DNA of 64,000 nt from RGIG1681 sp964646345 (GCA_964646345.1 CAZYDU010000001.1:62001-126000); one strand, 5' to 3'. Numbered from the stretch's first letter, positions 41,962-51,261 are shown. The notes: generated by a model not told the origin, from the sequence alone. Numbers and translations are program-made.

Positions 41962-42252
41962 ATCATTTTTATTCTTTTTAGAAAAATTATTTTTTTGAGA
42001 ATCATACCTAAAATCATCGTCTTCATGACTGTAATTTTGGTTTTGACAAGAACCATTCTGCGGGCAAGTACAATTCGAATTTTGCTCAATCTTTTCTTCA
42101 ATACTTTCCTTAACTTCCTTAATTTTACCTTCTGCAGTTGTTAACCCTTCTCTTAATTTATTTGATAATTTTTTATTTTTGGCAACCACAATTCCGCCAA
42201 CAACCAAACCCGTAATCATTCCTAAAGCGATGCCTTTACAAAAATTTTCCAT
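41959..42252 (-). CDS. YtxH-like membrane protein
   Basis: 97 residues. One N-terminal glycine-rich helix (GIALGMITGLVVGGIVVA) followed by basic, coiled-coil sequence (LSNKLREGLTTAEGKIKEV), which is the YtxH/general-stress layout. The C-terminal third is unusual: a short Cys cluster (NCTCPQNGSCQNQN) and a charged, Asn-rich tail. GGGGG lies upstream of the ATG. Function unknown. Confidence 0.7.
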   Translation of the reverse strand: MENFCKGIALGMITGLVVGGIVVAKNKKLSNKLREGLTTAEGKIKEVKESIEEKIEQNSNCTCPQNGSCQNQNYSHEDDDFRYDSQKNNFSKKNKND

Positions 42253-42335
42253 ATCTAACCCCCTTGCTTGTAGTTTGTTACATTTTCTTTAAATTTATAC
42301 AATTTGCTTAAAAATAATTTAATTTATGGCAAAAA

Positions 42336-42364
42336 TTGACAATTTATTTATCGCAACTTAGAAT
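42336..42364 (+). promoter_or_regulatory. SigA-type promoter of tdk
   Basis: Plus strand TTGACA (42336-42341), 17-base spacer, TAGAAT (42359-42364). The predicted start at about 42371 fixes translation at 42382. Confidence 0.75.
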
Positions 42365-42381
42365 AAATGCAGGAGAAAATT

Positions 42382-42984
42382 ATGTCTTTTAAACTTTATT
42401 TTAAATATGGTGTTATGGGTTGCTCAAAATCTGCTCAAGCACTTATGACAAAATTCAACTATGAACAACAAGGCTATAATGTTTTGCTAATAAAACCTAG
42501 CATTGACAACAGAGATGACCATGAAAACAAGTCTATTGTAAAAAGCAGAATTGGTCTTGAATCGGAAGCTATTGCATTTCCAAAAAAACAAAACCTAATT
42601 ACACTATTCAACAAACACAAAAAAGAAAACATTGGGGTTATTATTGTTGATGAATGTCAATTTTGCACAAGCACTCAAATTGATGAACTAAAAGAACTAA
42701 CAAAATTCGTTCCAGTTTTGTGTTATGGCTTAAAAACGGATTTCAGAACTAAGCTTTTCCCTGGTAGCAAACGACTTCTAGAAATTGCGGATTCTTTAAC
42801 TGAACTCAAAGCAATTTGTGCATGCGGAAGAAAGGCAACCATTAATGCAAGATTTAAAAACGGGCTTTTAGTCACAAAAGGTTCAGTTATTGAAATTGGC
42901 GGAGATGACAAATACAAAGCCATGTGCTATGATTGTTACAAAAAACTTGAAAAACAAACACTAAAACACCAATCATCACAATAA
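42382..42984 (+). CDS. tdk: Thymidine kinase (type II)
   Basis: 200 residues from ATG 42382, with AGGAG 6 bases upstream. Thymidine salvage to dTMP. IIVDECQFCTSTQIDEL (Walker B region), GLKTDFRTKLFPGSKRLLEIAD and the zinc cysteines CACG and CYDC are present. The P-loop reads GVMGCSKS (residues 10-17), with Ser where the classical GxxxxGKS has Gly. I do not know if this is a lineage variant. The only protein gene on the plus strand. Confidence 0.9.
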   Translation: MSFKLYFKYGVMGCSKSAQALMTKFNYEQQGYNVLLIKPSIDNRDDHENKSIVKSRIGLESEAIAFPKKQNLITLFNKHKKENIGVIIVDECQFCTSTQIDELKELTKFVPVLCYGLKTDFRTKLFPGSKRLLEIADSLTELKAICACGRKATINARFKNGLLVTKGSVIEIGGDDKYKAMCYDCYKKLEKQTLKHQSSQ

Positions 42985-42994
42985 TTTATGCAAG

Positions 42995-43045
42995 AAAAAA
43001 GTAAGTAGTTAACCCACTTAAATGTGAAAAACTACTTACTTTTAT
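42995..43045. terminator. Bidirectional terminator between tdk and nifU-like gene
   Basis: GTAAGTAGTT (43001-43010) pairs perfectly with AACTACTTAC (43030-43039). A residues flank the left side and T residues the right, so it serves both converging units. Confidence 0.9.
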
Positions 43046-43072
43046 TTATTTTAATATTTTGCAAGACAAAAA

Positions 43073-43453
43073 TTATTCTTCGCCTTTTGCACCCTTTTTG
43101 CCGATATTGTCAAGAGCAAGTCTTGCACAAGCAACAACTGCGTGTGCTAGATACATTCTATTTTCAGGAATCTCTCCAGCCATTGAAATTATATCATTAA
43201 CTGTAAGTTTTCTTGCATCGTTAATGGTTTTCCCTAAAAGGTATTTATTTGCAAAGCTAGTTAAAGCTATTGCAACAACTCCACCGAATGTTTGATATTC
43301 AGCTTCAACAATTTTATTGTCTTTAACGATAATGAATATTTTGATAATTTCATCGCCTTCTTCACAAACGACTTTACCAACACTTGTTGCACCACGAAGT
43401 GCTCCAAAGTTTGTGGTATCATAAAATTCTTCCATAATTTGATTTGAATACAT
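43073..43453 (-). CDS. NifU/IscU-like scaffold protein with an altered cysteine set
   Basis: 126 residues of the NifU N-terminal (IscU) fold. It starts with YDTTNFGAL. The first ligand Cys (C30, VVCEEGD) and the late one (C109, VACARLAL) align with the family. The central TFGCG motif reads TFGGV, so the second Cys is replaced by Gly58, and the HC pair has lost its His. It follows the NifS-like gene by one base. A normal Fe-S scaffold role is doubtful. Confidence 0.78.
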   Translation of the reverse strand: MYSNQIMEEFYDTTNFGALRGATSVGKVVCEEGDEIIKIFIIVKDNKIVEAEYQTFGGVVAIALTSFANKYLLGKTINDARKLTVNDIISMAGEIPENRMYLAHAVVACARLALDNIGKKGAKGEE

Positions 43454-43454
43454 A

Positions 43455-44633
43455 CTATAATTCCACCTTATTCTTATAAATTCTGATAGCTGAGATACTT
43501 CTAACTTTCTTTACGACTTTTCTAATAATTTCAACAACTTCATCAACATCTTCTTTTGTGAAATCTAAACCAAATGTAAATCTAACGCAACATCTAACGT
43601 ATTCTGGTTTATTACCCATAGAAATAAGCGTTCTTGATGGCGAAAAAGTTCCGTTTTCAATACCCGTGCAAGTTGATGCACAAACTCCTTCTTTGCTAAG
43701 CAATGCTACAACTGCTTCAGCTTCTGCACCTTCAAACATAATATTTGCATTATTTGCAAGTCTTTGAATTGGGTGACCATTTAAAGCAATGTTATGTACT
43801 GCTTCTGAAAGTTGCTTTTGAAAATATTTTCTAACAACTCTTATATTTTTTACTTTTTCGTCAAGGTCGGTTGTTGCATTTTGAATAGCAAGACCAAACC
43901 CTGCAATAAGTGGGATATTTAAACTTCCCGCTCTCAAACTTTTGCTATCGCCTGAAATAAGTTTGTTGATTTTTGTGCCTTCTTTTAAATAAATTGCACC
44001 AACACCTTTTGGTCCACCAACAGTTTGTGATGAAATTGACATACAATCAACACCAAGGTCTTTTGCACTAATATTTATTGCACCAATAACTTGAGATGCA
44101 TCTGTGTGAAATACTACTCCATTTTGATTTGCAAGTTCTGCAATAGCTCTGATTGGTTGAAGCGAACCAACTTCCTTGCTCGCCATTGAAATTGAAATCA
44201 AACAAGTATCTGGTCCAATAGATTTAATAATTTCAGCATAATCAACAATACCAAATTCATCAACAGGAATATATGTAACTTTGAAACCTTCTTCTTCAAG
44301 TTCATGACATGCATCTAAAATAGATTCATCTTCCAAAACTGATGTTATGATATGTTTACCTTTTTGTGAGTTGCCATGTGCAAGTCCTTTGATTGCCCAG
44401 TTGTTAGATTCAGCTAAACCTGATGTGAAAATAATTTCTTCTGGATTTGCTCCTATAGCTTTTGCAACCTTATCTTTAGCGTCCAAAATTTCCGCTCTTG
44501 AATTATCCCCAAAAAAGTAAACTGCTTTTTCGTCTCCTTGACATCTTGTGTAACACTCTAAAATTTTTCTATAAACATCACTAGAAAGAAATGAAGTGTT
44601 AGCATTGTCTAAATAATAAATTTTTTCTTCCAT
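43455..44633 (-). CDS. Cysteine desulfurase (NifS/IscS)-like protein lacking the PLP lysine
   Basis: 392 residues, full-length aminotransferase class V fold, with DNANTSF start, FHTDASQ (D178), GPKGVGAIYL and SLRAGSLN. The loop Cys that carries persulfide is retained (C322, ASTCTG). But the SGHK motif reads SSQT (201-204), so Thr204 replaces the PLP Schiff-base Lys and Gln203 the His. The PLP-stacking His is Asp102 (LEDES for EH), HVNNE is MASKE (S152, K153), and GATES is GLAES. It therefore looks unable to bind or use PLP normally. It is first in a two-gene unit with the NifU-like gene. Confidence 0.85.
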   Translation of the reverse strand: MEEKIYYLDNANTSFLSSDVYRKILECYTRCQGDEKAVYFFGDNSRAEILDAKDKVAKAIGANPEEIIFTSGLAESNNWAIKGLAHGNSQKGKHIITSVLEDESILDACHELEEEGFKVTYIPVDEFGIVDYAEIIKSIGPDTCLISISMASKEVGSLQPIRAIAELANQNGVVFHTDASQVIGAINISAKDLGVDCMSISSQTVGGPKGVGAIYLKEGTKINKLISGDSKSLRAGSLNIPLIAGFGLAIQNATTDLDEKVKNIRVVRKYFQKQLSEAVHNIALNGHPIQRLANNANIMFEGAEAEAVVALLSKEGVCASTCTGIENGTFSPSRTLISMGNKPEYVRCCVRFTFGLDFTKEDVDEVVEIIRKVVKKVRSISAIRIYKNKVEL

Positions 44634-44662
44634 TATTTTTCCCCTTTTATATGACTAGAATA

Positions 44663-44691
44663 ATTATATAATAATAATCATTAAAAATCAA
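44663..44691 (-). promoter_or_regulatory. SigA-type promoter of the nifS/nifU-like pair
   Basis: Minus strand TTGATT (44686-44691), 17-base spacer, TATAAT (44663-44668), 30 bases before the ATG. The pair is expressed from a strong consensus promoter. Confidence 0.8.
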
Positions 44692-44826
44692 TAGGGTTTG
44701 TGAAATTTCCACCCAAAAAACGCATTTTTTTAAAAAATTACAATAAATTTAGCTAAATTTTTAGATTTTTAGCAAAAATCTTGCGTTAATTTATAAAAAT
44801 CTCAGTTGTTTAATAAATTTTTTTGC

Positions 44827-44857
44827 ACAAAAAAACAGGAGTTATTCTCCTGTTTTT
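44827..44857 (-). terminator. Terminator overlapping the end of trxA
   Basis: Minus strand AAACAGGAG, a five-base loop, CTCCTGTTTTTTT. The left arm is formed by the last codons of trxA (stop at 44842). Confidence 0.9.
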
Positions 44858-45177
44858 CTAATTGTATCATTCAAAAATTTCTCAACTTCTTCCATTTCCA
44901 TAAAACCAGAAGTTCTGCCAATTTCTTTTCCTTTTTTGAAAACTATCAAAGTTGGCACTGATCCAACATTATATTTTTCTGCCAAATCTTCTGCACTATC
45001 AATATCAATTTGATAAAATAAATACTTGCGTTTATATTTTTCTGAAACATCTTCCATAACTGGAGACATCATTCTGCAAGGCATACACCAAGATGCAGAA
45101 AAATCACAAACACAAATATCTTTAGAATTTAAAATTATTTCAAATTCTTCAGCGGTCATAATTCCAGCATTTAACAT
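44842..45177 (-). CDS. trxA: Thioredoxin
   Basis: 111 residues. Thiol-disulfide reductant. The active site WCMPC (W30-C34) differs from the common WCGPC. VPTLIVFKKGKEIGRTSGF has the cis-Pro. The fold is complete. It follows hslU by 15 bases, so it is likely co-transcribed with the hslVU group and ends the operon. Confidence 0.9.
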   Translation of the reverse strand: MLNAGIMTAEEFEIILNSKDICVCDFSASWCMPCRMMSPVMEDVSEKYKRKYLFYQIDIDSAEDLAEKYNVGSVPTLIVFKKGKEIGRTSGFMEMEEVEKFLNDTIRKTGE

Positions 45178-45192
45178 AAACTTATCCCCCTT

Positions 45193-46527
45193 TTACAGAA
45201 TATATTTACTTAAATCAAACTTTTTGCAAATATTATTTAGATGTTCATCAACGTAAGCTTTGTCGATGTTAATTTCAATAACCGGGTGGTCTCCAGTGGC
45301 ATTGAATGAAACATCTTCAAGCAAAGATTCCATAATAGAATGCAATCTTCTAGCACCAATATTTTCATTTGTTTCATTTGCCAAAACTGCTATTCTTGCA
45401 ATTTCTTCAATTCCGTCCTTTTTGAAATTAAGCTTAATATTATCAACATCTAATAGTGAAGAATATTGAACTAAAAGCGAATTTTGTGTGTCTTGCAAAA
45501 TCTTCACAAAATCTTCATACTTCAAACTATCAAGTGCAACAATAGTTGGGAAACGTCCTTGAAGTTCTGGAATCAAATCTTCAATTTTTGACATATGAAA
45601 AGCACCTGCAGCAATAAACAAAATGAAATCTGTTCTAATTGGTCCATATTTTGTTGATACAGTACTTCCTTCAACGATTGGAAGTAAGTCTCTTTGCACA
45701 CCTTCACGTGAAACATCTGGACCATGACCAGAGCCCGAACTAGACTTACTTGTAATTTTATCAATTTCATCAATAAACACAATACCGTCTTGCTCTGCAC
45801 GTCTAACAGCTTCTGCTGAAACATTGTCCATATCAATAAGTTTTTCACTTTCTTCATTTAAGAAAATATGCATTGCATCAACAACAGCCAAACGCTTTTT
45901 CTTCTTTTTCTTTGGCAAAATTCCACCAAGCATTTCACCAATATTAATTTCCATTCCCATACCGCCACCAAGCATTTGCATAGGAGAATTTGAATTATCT
46001 TCAACCACTTCAACTTCAACAATTTCATTGTCAATCTTGTGTGATTTCAAATCTTCAATGATATGGTCACGTAAAGTCTCATCAGTCATTTCAGGGTGCT
46101 TGGTTTTATAATCTTGATATAAAGCCAAAACAAGTCTATCAAGTGTTGCATTTTCAGCTTTTTCACGCACTTCTTCAAATCGTTCTTTTTTAACAAGTCT
46201 TACTGATGCTTCAGCCAAGTCACGAATGATTGATTCAACATCACGTCCAACATAGCCAACTTCCGTAAACTTTGTTGCTTCAACCTTAACAAAAGGTGCT
46301 TTAACAAGTCTAGCAAGTCTCCTTGCAATTTCAGTTTTACCAACACCTGTTGGACCTTGCATAATGATATTTTTTGGAGTAATTTCTTCTCTAATATCAA
46401 CTGGAAGTTTGCTTCTTCTGTATCTATTTCTAAGAGCAATCGCAACTGCTTTTTTAGCTTCCCCTTGACCAATGATATATTTATCAAGCTCGCTTACAAT
46501 TTGTTTTGGTGATAAACTAGCGTTCAT
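45193..46527 (-). CDS. hslU: ATP-dependent protease ATPase subunit HslU (ClpY)
   Basis: 444 residues. AAA+ unfoldase. LSPKQIVSELDKYIIGQGEAKKAVAIALRNR, in part, marks the N-terminus. GPTGVGKTEIARR is Walker A, IVFIDEID Walker B, and the C-terminal motif ends DLSKYIL, used to dock into HslV. It starts one base after the hslV stop. Confidence 0.97.
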   Translation of the reverse strand: MNASLSPKQIVSELDKYIIGQGEAKKAVAIALRNRYRRSKLPVDIREEITPKNIIMQGPTGVGKTEIARRLARLVKAPFVKVEATKFTEVGYVGRDVESIIRDLAEASVRLVKKERFEEVREKAENATLDRLVLALYQDYKTKHPEMTDETLRDHIIEDLKSHKIDNEIVEVEVVEDNSNSPMQMLGGGMGMEINIGEMLGGILPKKKKKKRLAVVDAMHIFLNEESEKLIDMDNVSAEAVRRAEQDGIVFIDEIDKITSKSSSGSGHGPDVSREGVQRDLLPIVEGSTVSTKYGPIRTDFILFIAAGAFHMSKIEDLIPELQGRFPTIVALDSLKYEDFVKILQDTQNSLLVQYSSLLDVDNIKLNFKKDGIEEIARIAVLANETNENIGARRLHSIMESLLEDVSFNATGDHPVIEINIDKAYVDEHLNNICKKFDLSKYIL

Positions 46528-46528
46528 A

Positions 46529-47062
46529 TTACACCTCCTCCACTGTTATATGATCATTTGTATACACACAAATCTCGCCCGCAATCTTCATTGCTTTTTC
46601 GGCAATCTCTTTTGCGGTTAAATTAGTGTTTTCAAGTAATGCTTTTCCAGCAGAAAGAGCATAGTTACCACCTGAACCAATGGCACATACACCACCTTCT
46701 GGCTCAAATACATCGCCATTTCCGGAAATGATTAAAAGTTGTTCACGGTCAGCAACAATCATCATTGCATCTAATTGGCGAATACCTTTATCACTACGCC
46801 ACAAAAGAGCAAGTTCAACGGCAGCACGTTCAAGATTTCCTGAATACTTTTCAAGCATTTTTTCAAAGTGTTCTGAAAGGTTAAAAGCATCAGCTGTAGA
46901 ACCTGCAAATCCAATCACAACTTTATCATTGAAAATTCTTCTTACTTTTCTTGCATTACCTTTAAAAATTGTGTGTTCGCCTGCAGTTACTTGACCATCT
47001 CCAGCAAGAACAATTTTCCCATCTTTCTTTACACCAATAATGGTTGTTCCCCTAAAATTCAT
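46529..47062 (-). CDS. hslV: ATP-dependent protease proteolytic subunit HslV (ClpQ)
   Basis: 177 residues. Proteasome-like threonine peptidase. The nucleophile Thr would be in GTTIIGVKKDGK after a five-residue leader MNFRG, comparable to the short leader of Bacillus ClpQ. DGQVTAGEHTIFKGNARKVR follows. It overlaps trmFO by 11 bases. xerC, usually between trmFO and hslV, is missing. Confidence 0.95.
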   Translation of the reverse strand: MNFRGTTIIGVKKDGKIVLAGDGQVTAGEHTIFKGNARKVRRIFNDKVVIGFAGSTADAFNLSEHFEKMLEKYSGNLERAAVELALLWRSDKGIRQLDAMMIVADREQLLIISGNGDVFEPEGGVCAIGSGGNYALSAGKALLENTNLTAKEIAEKAMKIAGEICVYTNDHITVEEV

Positions 47063-48374
47063 AATTATTAATCTCCTTATATTCTCTCAAATCGTTAATC
47101 GCACGATTTGAATATTCTTCTTTTTTCAAAGTTTTATCTTTTATAACCTTATCAAGTGGTGGCAAAATTCCAAAATTTGCATTCATTGGTTGAAAACTAT
47201 CAGGCTCTGCACTAACCAAATAATTAGTTATAGCACCAATTATAGTTGTTTTTGGAAATTTAGCAAGAGTTTTTTCTTTAATTTTCATAGCCATGGCAAT
47301 ACCAGCAACAAGTCCGCTAGCGGTACTTTCCATATATCCTTCAACTCCAGAAAGCTGACCTGCTATAAAAATATTTGGGTTATTCTTTAAGCTAAAATCA
47401 AAATTAATGTACCTTGGACTGCAAATATAACTATTTCTATGCATTACACCAAACTTTACAAATTCAGCATTTTTAAGTGCAGGTATCATAGAAAACACAC
47501 GTTTTTGTTCGCCCCATTTTAAGTTAGTTTGGAAACCAACAATATTATAAAGTTCACTTTCAGTGCTTTCCCGTCTAAGTTGAACCACTGCAAACGGTTT
47601 ATTTCCATCATTATCACGAAGACCTACTGGACGAAGCGGTCCAAAACGCAAAGTATCTTCTCCACGTGATGCCATAACTTCAATGGGCATACAGCCATCA
47701 AATATTTCTTTTTTCTCAAATTCATGAAGCTCAGTTTTTTCAGCATTAACGAGTTCTTTGACAAAACCATAATACTCTTGCTTATTCATTGGCATATTAA
47801 CATAATCACTTTCGCCTTTGCCGTATCTTCCAGCAGTAAAAGTTTTTGTTTTATCAATAGTTTTTCCATCTATAATTGGAGCTGAAGCATCATAGAAATG
47901 TAAATTATCTTCGCCCAAAAGATTTTGAAGCTCCTTAGATAAACCATCGCTGGTTAGCGGACCTGTGGCAATTATTGTTGGAATAGATAAATCTATTTTT
48001 GTTATTTCTCCAATATGAATATTAACATTTTTTAATTGTTTTAATTCATTCGTTACTATCTCTGAAAATTTGTCTCTATCCACAGCCAATGCTGAACCTG
48101 CTGGAACTTTTGTTTTATCTGCACACTTTAAAATAAAACTATCAAGTTCTCTTAATTCCGCCTTTAGACACCCAGAAGCAGTTGAAAGCAAATCACTTTT
48201 AAAAGAATTTGAGCACACAATCTCCGCAAAGTTTGAACTTGAATGAGCATCAGAAAATTTGGTTGGCTTCATTTCATAAGCATCAACCAAAATTCCACGC
48301 TTTGCTAGCTGATAAGTTGCTTCCGAACCAGCTAGACCTAATCCTATAACATTAACCTTATTCATTTTGTTCAT
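47052..48374 (-). CDS. trmFO: tRNA (m5U54) methyltransferase TrmFO, folate/FAD-dependent
   Basis: 440 residues. The FAD motif GLGLAGSEATYQLAKRG lies at the N-terminus. EIVCSNSFKSDLLSTASGCLKAE and GQLSGVEGYMESTASGL are family signatures. Either ATG 48374 or ATG 48365 may be used. Both overlap the end of topA. Standard topA-trmFO-hslV order. Confidence 0.95.
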   Translation of the reverse strand: MNKMNKVNVIGLGLAGSEATYQLAKRGILVDAYEMKPTKFSDAHSSSNFAEIVCSNSFKSDLLSTASGCLKAELRELDSFILKCADKTKVPAGSALAVDRDKFSEIVTNELKQLKNVNIHIGEITKIDLSIPTIIATGPLTSDGLSKELQNLLGEDNLHFYDASAPIIDGKTIDKTKTFTAGRYGKGESDYVNMPMNKQEYYGFVKELVNAEKTELHEFEKKEIFDGCMPIEVMASRGEDTLRFGPLRPVGLRDNDGNKPFAVVQLRRESTESELYNIVGFQTNLKWGEQKRVFSMIPALKNAEFVKFGVMHRNSYICSPRYINFDFSLKNNPNIFIAGQLSGVEGYMESTASGLVAGIAMAMKIKEKTLAKFPKTTIIGAITNYLVSAEPDSFQPMNANFGILPPLDKVIKDKTLKKEEYSNRAINDLREYKEINNYEF

Positions 48375-50520
48375 CTAATTTATTTAAAATATCTATTTCA
48401 TCTATAGCTTCAACATTTTCAGTTGTTTCACTATCTTGTTTTTCAATTTTTTCACGTCTTGAGTAATTGCATTTACCACATAAAATAACTTTCATGTTTT
48501 TGTATAGTTTTACAATCATTTCTTCGCCACAATTTGGACATTTTTCATTCGCTGGGATATTCCAAGCTGAATAGTCGCATTCAGGATAACCAACACAAGA
48601 ATAGAAAATCTTGCCACGTTTAGATTTCTTTTGTACTACATCTTTACCGCATTTTGGGCATTTTGCAACTACTTTTTTGCTTTCTTCTAAAGGCTTAGCA
48701 TTTTTGCATGTTGGATAGTTAGGGCAAGCTAAGAATTTGCCAAATTTGCCAACTCTAATAACCATTTTAGAACCACATTTTTCACAAATTTCGTCTGTTG
48801 GTTCATCAGGAATTTTCGCCTTTGTTCCATCGCTCATTGCTTGCTTTACACACGCATCAAAATCATAGTAAAATTCTTGCAAAACCTTATGCCAATCCTT
48901 GCCATCATATTCAATATCATCTAGATTATCTTCCATTTCAGCTGTAAATTTAATGTCCATAATATTTGGGAAGAATTTAATAAGCATATCAACAACAATG
49001 TTTCCAAGCTCCGTTGGTTTGATTGCTTTGCCTTCTTTTTCAACATAGTTTCGATTAAATAACGTTGTTACTGATTGAGTGTAGGTAGAAGGTCTACCAA
49101 TGCCTTTTTCTTCCATAGCCTTAACAAGACTTGCTTCTGTGTATCTTGCAGGTGGTTTTGTCCATTTTTGTTCAGGCTTAACTTCTTTTTGAATAAATGT
49201 ATCGCCTTTTTCAATATTTGGAAGCTTTGCTGAAGTTTCATCATTCTCATCTTCGGCTGGTTGATTATTATAAAGTGCTGTATAACCTTCAAAAATCAAA
49301 CTTTTGCCAGTAGTTTTGAATTTATATTTTTCGCACTCCAAATCAACTGTAAGTGAATTGTAAGTTGCATCTGCCATTTGACTTGCTAAAAATCTATCAT
49401 AAATAAGTTTGTAAAGTCTATATTCATCTTTCTTAATTTTGTCTTTTAAGTCTTCTGGACGTTTATCAAGAGAGATTGGACGAATTGCTTCGTGGGCATC
49501 TTGAGCATCTTTTTTATTTTTGAAAAATCTTGGTTTTTCTAAGGCATATTTATCGCCATAATTTTGTTTAATAAATGCCTTTGCTTTTGCTTGAGCTTCA
49601 GGGGCAATACGAGTTGAGTCAGTTCTGATGTAAGTTACAAGTGGTTGTTTGCCACGACCTGGAATTTCAACACCTTCATACAAAACTTGAGCGATTGATG
49701 AAGTTGTTTTCAAGCTCATGCCAAGTTTATTTAACGCTTCTTGTTGCATAGTTGAAGTTGTAAACGGAGCAGATGGCGAAGATTTTGTAACGGATTTTTT
49801 AACATTAGTTGCAACAAATTCTTTATCTTTAATAGTTTCTAGAATTTTATCCATTTCTTCTTTAGACTTAACTGTTTTATCTTTGCCAAGATTTAAGGTT
49901 GCTTTAAAAGTTTCTTTTGAACCATCAGTTTTGTTTAAGATAACTTGAAGTGTCCAATATTCTTCAGGCTTAAAATTTAAGATTTCTCTTTCTCTATCAA
50001 CAACAAGCCTTAGTGTTACAGATTGTACACGACCAGCTGAAAGTTTATTTTGAATTTTTTTGCAAAGAATTGGCGAAATTTTGTAACCCACAAGTCTGTC
50101 GAGTATTCGTCTTGCTTGCTGAGCATCAACTAGTTTTGTATCAATAGCTCTTGGATTTTTAATAGCTTCATTAACAGCTGTTTCAGAAATTTCGTTGTAT
50201 GTAATTCTGTTAGCTTCATTCGGGTCAATTCCAAGAAGATGACACATATGCCAAGCAATAGCTTCCCCTTCACGGTCAGGGTCGCTTGCAAAATATACTT
50301 TTTCGGCTTTTTTCATTTCCCTTTTAATATCATCAACATACTTTTTATGGTCAGGAACAACAACATACTCAGGCTCAAAGTTATTATTTACATTTACACC
50401 AAGTGTTTTTTCTGGCAAGTCTCTACAATGACCAAATGTTGGCATAACTTTATATTCACTACCCAAATAATGTTGTACACTTTCCCTTTTACCAGGACCT
50501 TCTATTAAAACGAGTTTCAT
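48358..50520 (-). CDS. topA: DNA topoisomerase I
   Basis: 720 residues. Type IA topoisomerase that removes negative supercoils. Toprim domain with EGPGKRESVQHYLG and ASDPDREGEAIAWH, active-site Tyr in TYIRTDSTRI and GRVQSVTLRLV. Three C-terminal zinc ribbons are seen (CEKCG...CPNYPTCKN, CPKCG...CVGYPECDYS, CPNCGEE...CGKCNYS). AGGAG 6 bases before the ATG. Confidence 0.97.
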   Translation of the reverse strand: MKLVLIEGPGKRESVQHYLGSEYKVMPTFGHCRDLPEKTLGVNVNNNFEPEYVVVPDHKKYVDDIKREMKKAEKVYFASDPDREGEAIAWHMCHLLGIDPNEANRITYNEISETAVNEAIKNPRAIDTKLVDAQQARRILDRLVGYKISPILCKKIQNKLSAGRVQSVTLRLVVDREREILNFKPEEYWTLQVILNKTDGSKETFKATLNLGKDKTVKSKEEMDKILETIKDKEFVATNVKKSVTKSSPSAPFTTSTMQQEALNKLGMSLKTTSSIAQVLYEGVEIPGRGKQPLVTYIRTDSTRIAPEAQAKAKAFIKQNYGDKYALEKPRFFKNKKDAQDAHEAIRPISLDKRPEDLKDKIKKDEYRLYKLIYDRFLASQMADATYNSLTVDLECEKYKFKTTGKSLIFEGYTALYNNQPAEDENDETSAKLPNIEKGDTFIQKEVKPEQKWTKPPARYTEASLVKAMEEKGIGRPSTYTQSVTTLFNRNYVEKEGKAIKPTELGNIVVDMLIKFFPNIMDIKFTAEMEDNLDDIEYDGKDWHKVLQEFYYDFDACVKQAMSDGTKAKIPDEPTDEICEKCGSKMVIRVGKFGKFLACPNYPTCKNAKPLEESKKVVAKCPKCGKDVVQKKSKRGKIFYSCVGYPECDYSAWNIPANEKCPNCGEEMIVKLYKNMKVILCGKCNYSRREKIEKQDSETTENVEAIDEIDILNKLDEQNE

Positions 50521-50547
50521 AAAATCTCCTAAATTTATTTTGAATTA

Positions 50548-51090
50548 CTATTCTTTTATTATTGACCAATAATCGCAGTCAATCAAATTTCCTTTATTAT
50601 CTAAATCAGATTTTCGCAAAGTTCCTTCATGAGTCATACCGATTTTTTCCATAACTCTGCCACTTTTTGGATTTTCGGTATTATGATATGCCCAAAGACG
50701 AACAAAACCTAAACTAAATAAATAATCACGAACAACTCTGCCCGCTTCTGGCATCAAACCCTGACCCCAATATTTTTCAGACAAGCACCAACCAAGCATA
50801 ATTGATTTTCTATTCAAATCAGCCTTATGAGCATCAATACAACCAATGACCTCGTTTGTTTCTTTTAAAACAAGCACCCATTTTAGATTATATTCTTCAT
50901 TATACTCTGGAATTGCTACATTATTAATGTAAGATTTTGTATCTTCAAGCGACTTATGAGTATTCCAATAAACATACTTTGAAACATTATCGTTTGAACA
51001 ATAGTTCTTGTACATGTCTTCAGCATCACTTAGTTCCATTCTTCTCAAAATCAATCTATCCGTTTCAAACATTATCGTTTTGTTTTCCAT
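50548..51090 (-). CDS. GNAT family N-acetyltransferase, RimJ/RimL type
   Basis: 180 residues. ETDRLILRRMELSDAEDMY start and the acetyl-CoA segment YWGQGLMPEAGRVVRDY, followed by NTENPKSGRVMEKIGMTHEG, define the RimJ/RimL-like group that acetylates protein N-termini or small amines. Substrate unknown. It has its own promoter and lies between dprA and topA, where it is not part of the conserved cluster. Confidence 0.88.
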   Translation of the reverse strand: MENKTIMFETDRLILRRMELSDAEDMYKNYCSNDNVSKYVYWNTHKSLEDTKSYINNVAIPEYNEEYNLKWVLVLKETNEVIGCIDAHKADLNRKSIMLGWCLSEKYWGQGLMPEAGRVVRDYLFSLGFVRLWAYHNTENPKSGRVMEKIGMTHEGTLRKSDLDNKGNLIDCDYWSIIKE

Positions 51091-51118
51091 AGATTTCTCC
51101 TTTGCACATTACACACAA

Positions 51119-51147
51119 CTTTAACACACCCAAATAAAGTTTGTCAA
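51119..51147 (-). promoter_or_regulatory. Candidate promoter of the GNAT gene
   Basis: Minus strand TTGACA (51142-51147), 17-base spacer, TTAAAG (51119-51124). The -10 match is modest. Confidence 0.45.
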
Positions 51148-51261
51148 ATGTTATACTTTGTCTAAAATTTTTAAGTCGTCATATATTGTTGTTTTTTCTA
51201 TAATTTTGTTAAAATTAAAAACCACTCACATAAATCTAAACGAGTCATTTTATCAAATTAT

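Noticed and set aside
41959..42252. Metal-binding function of the Cys cluster in the YtxH-like protein
   Set aside because: Only three Cys in a low-complexity Asn-rich stretch. No recognised motif.
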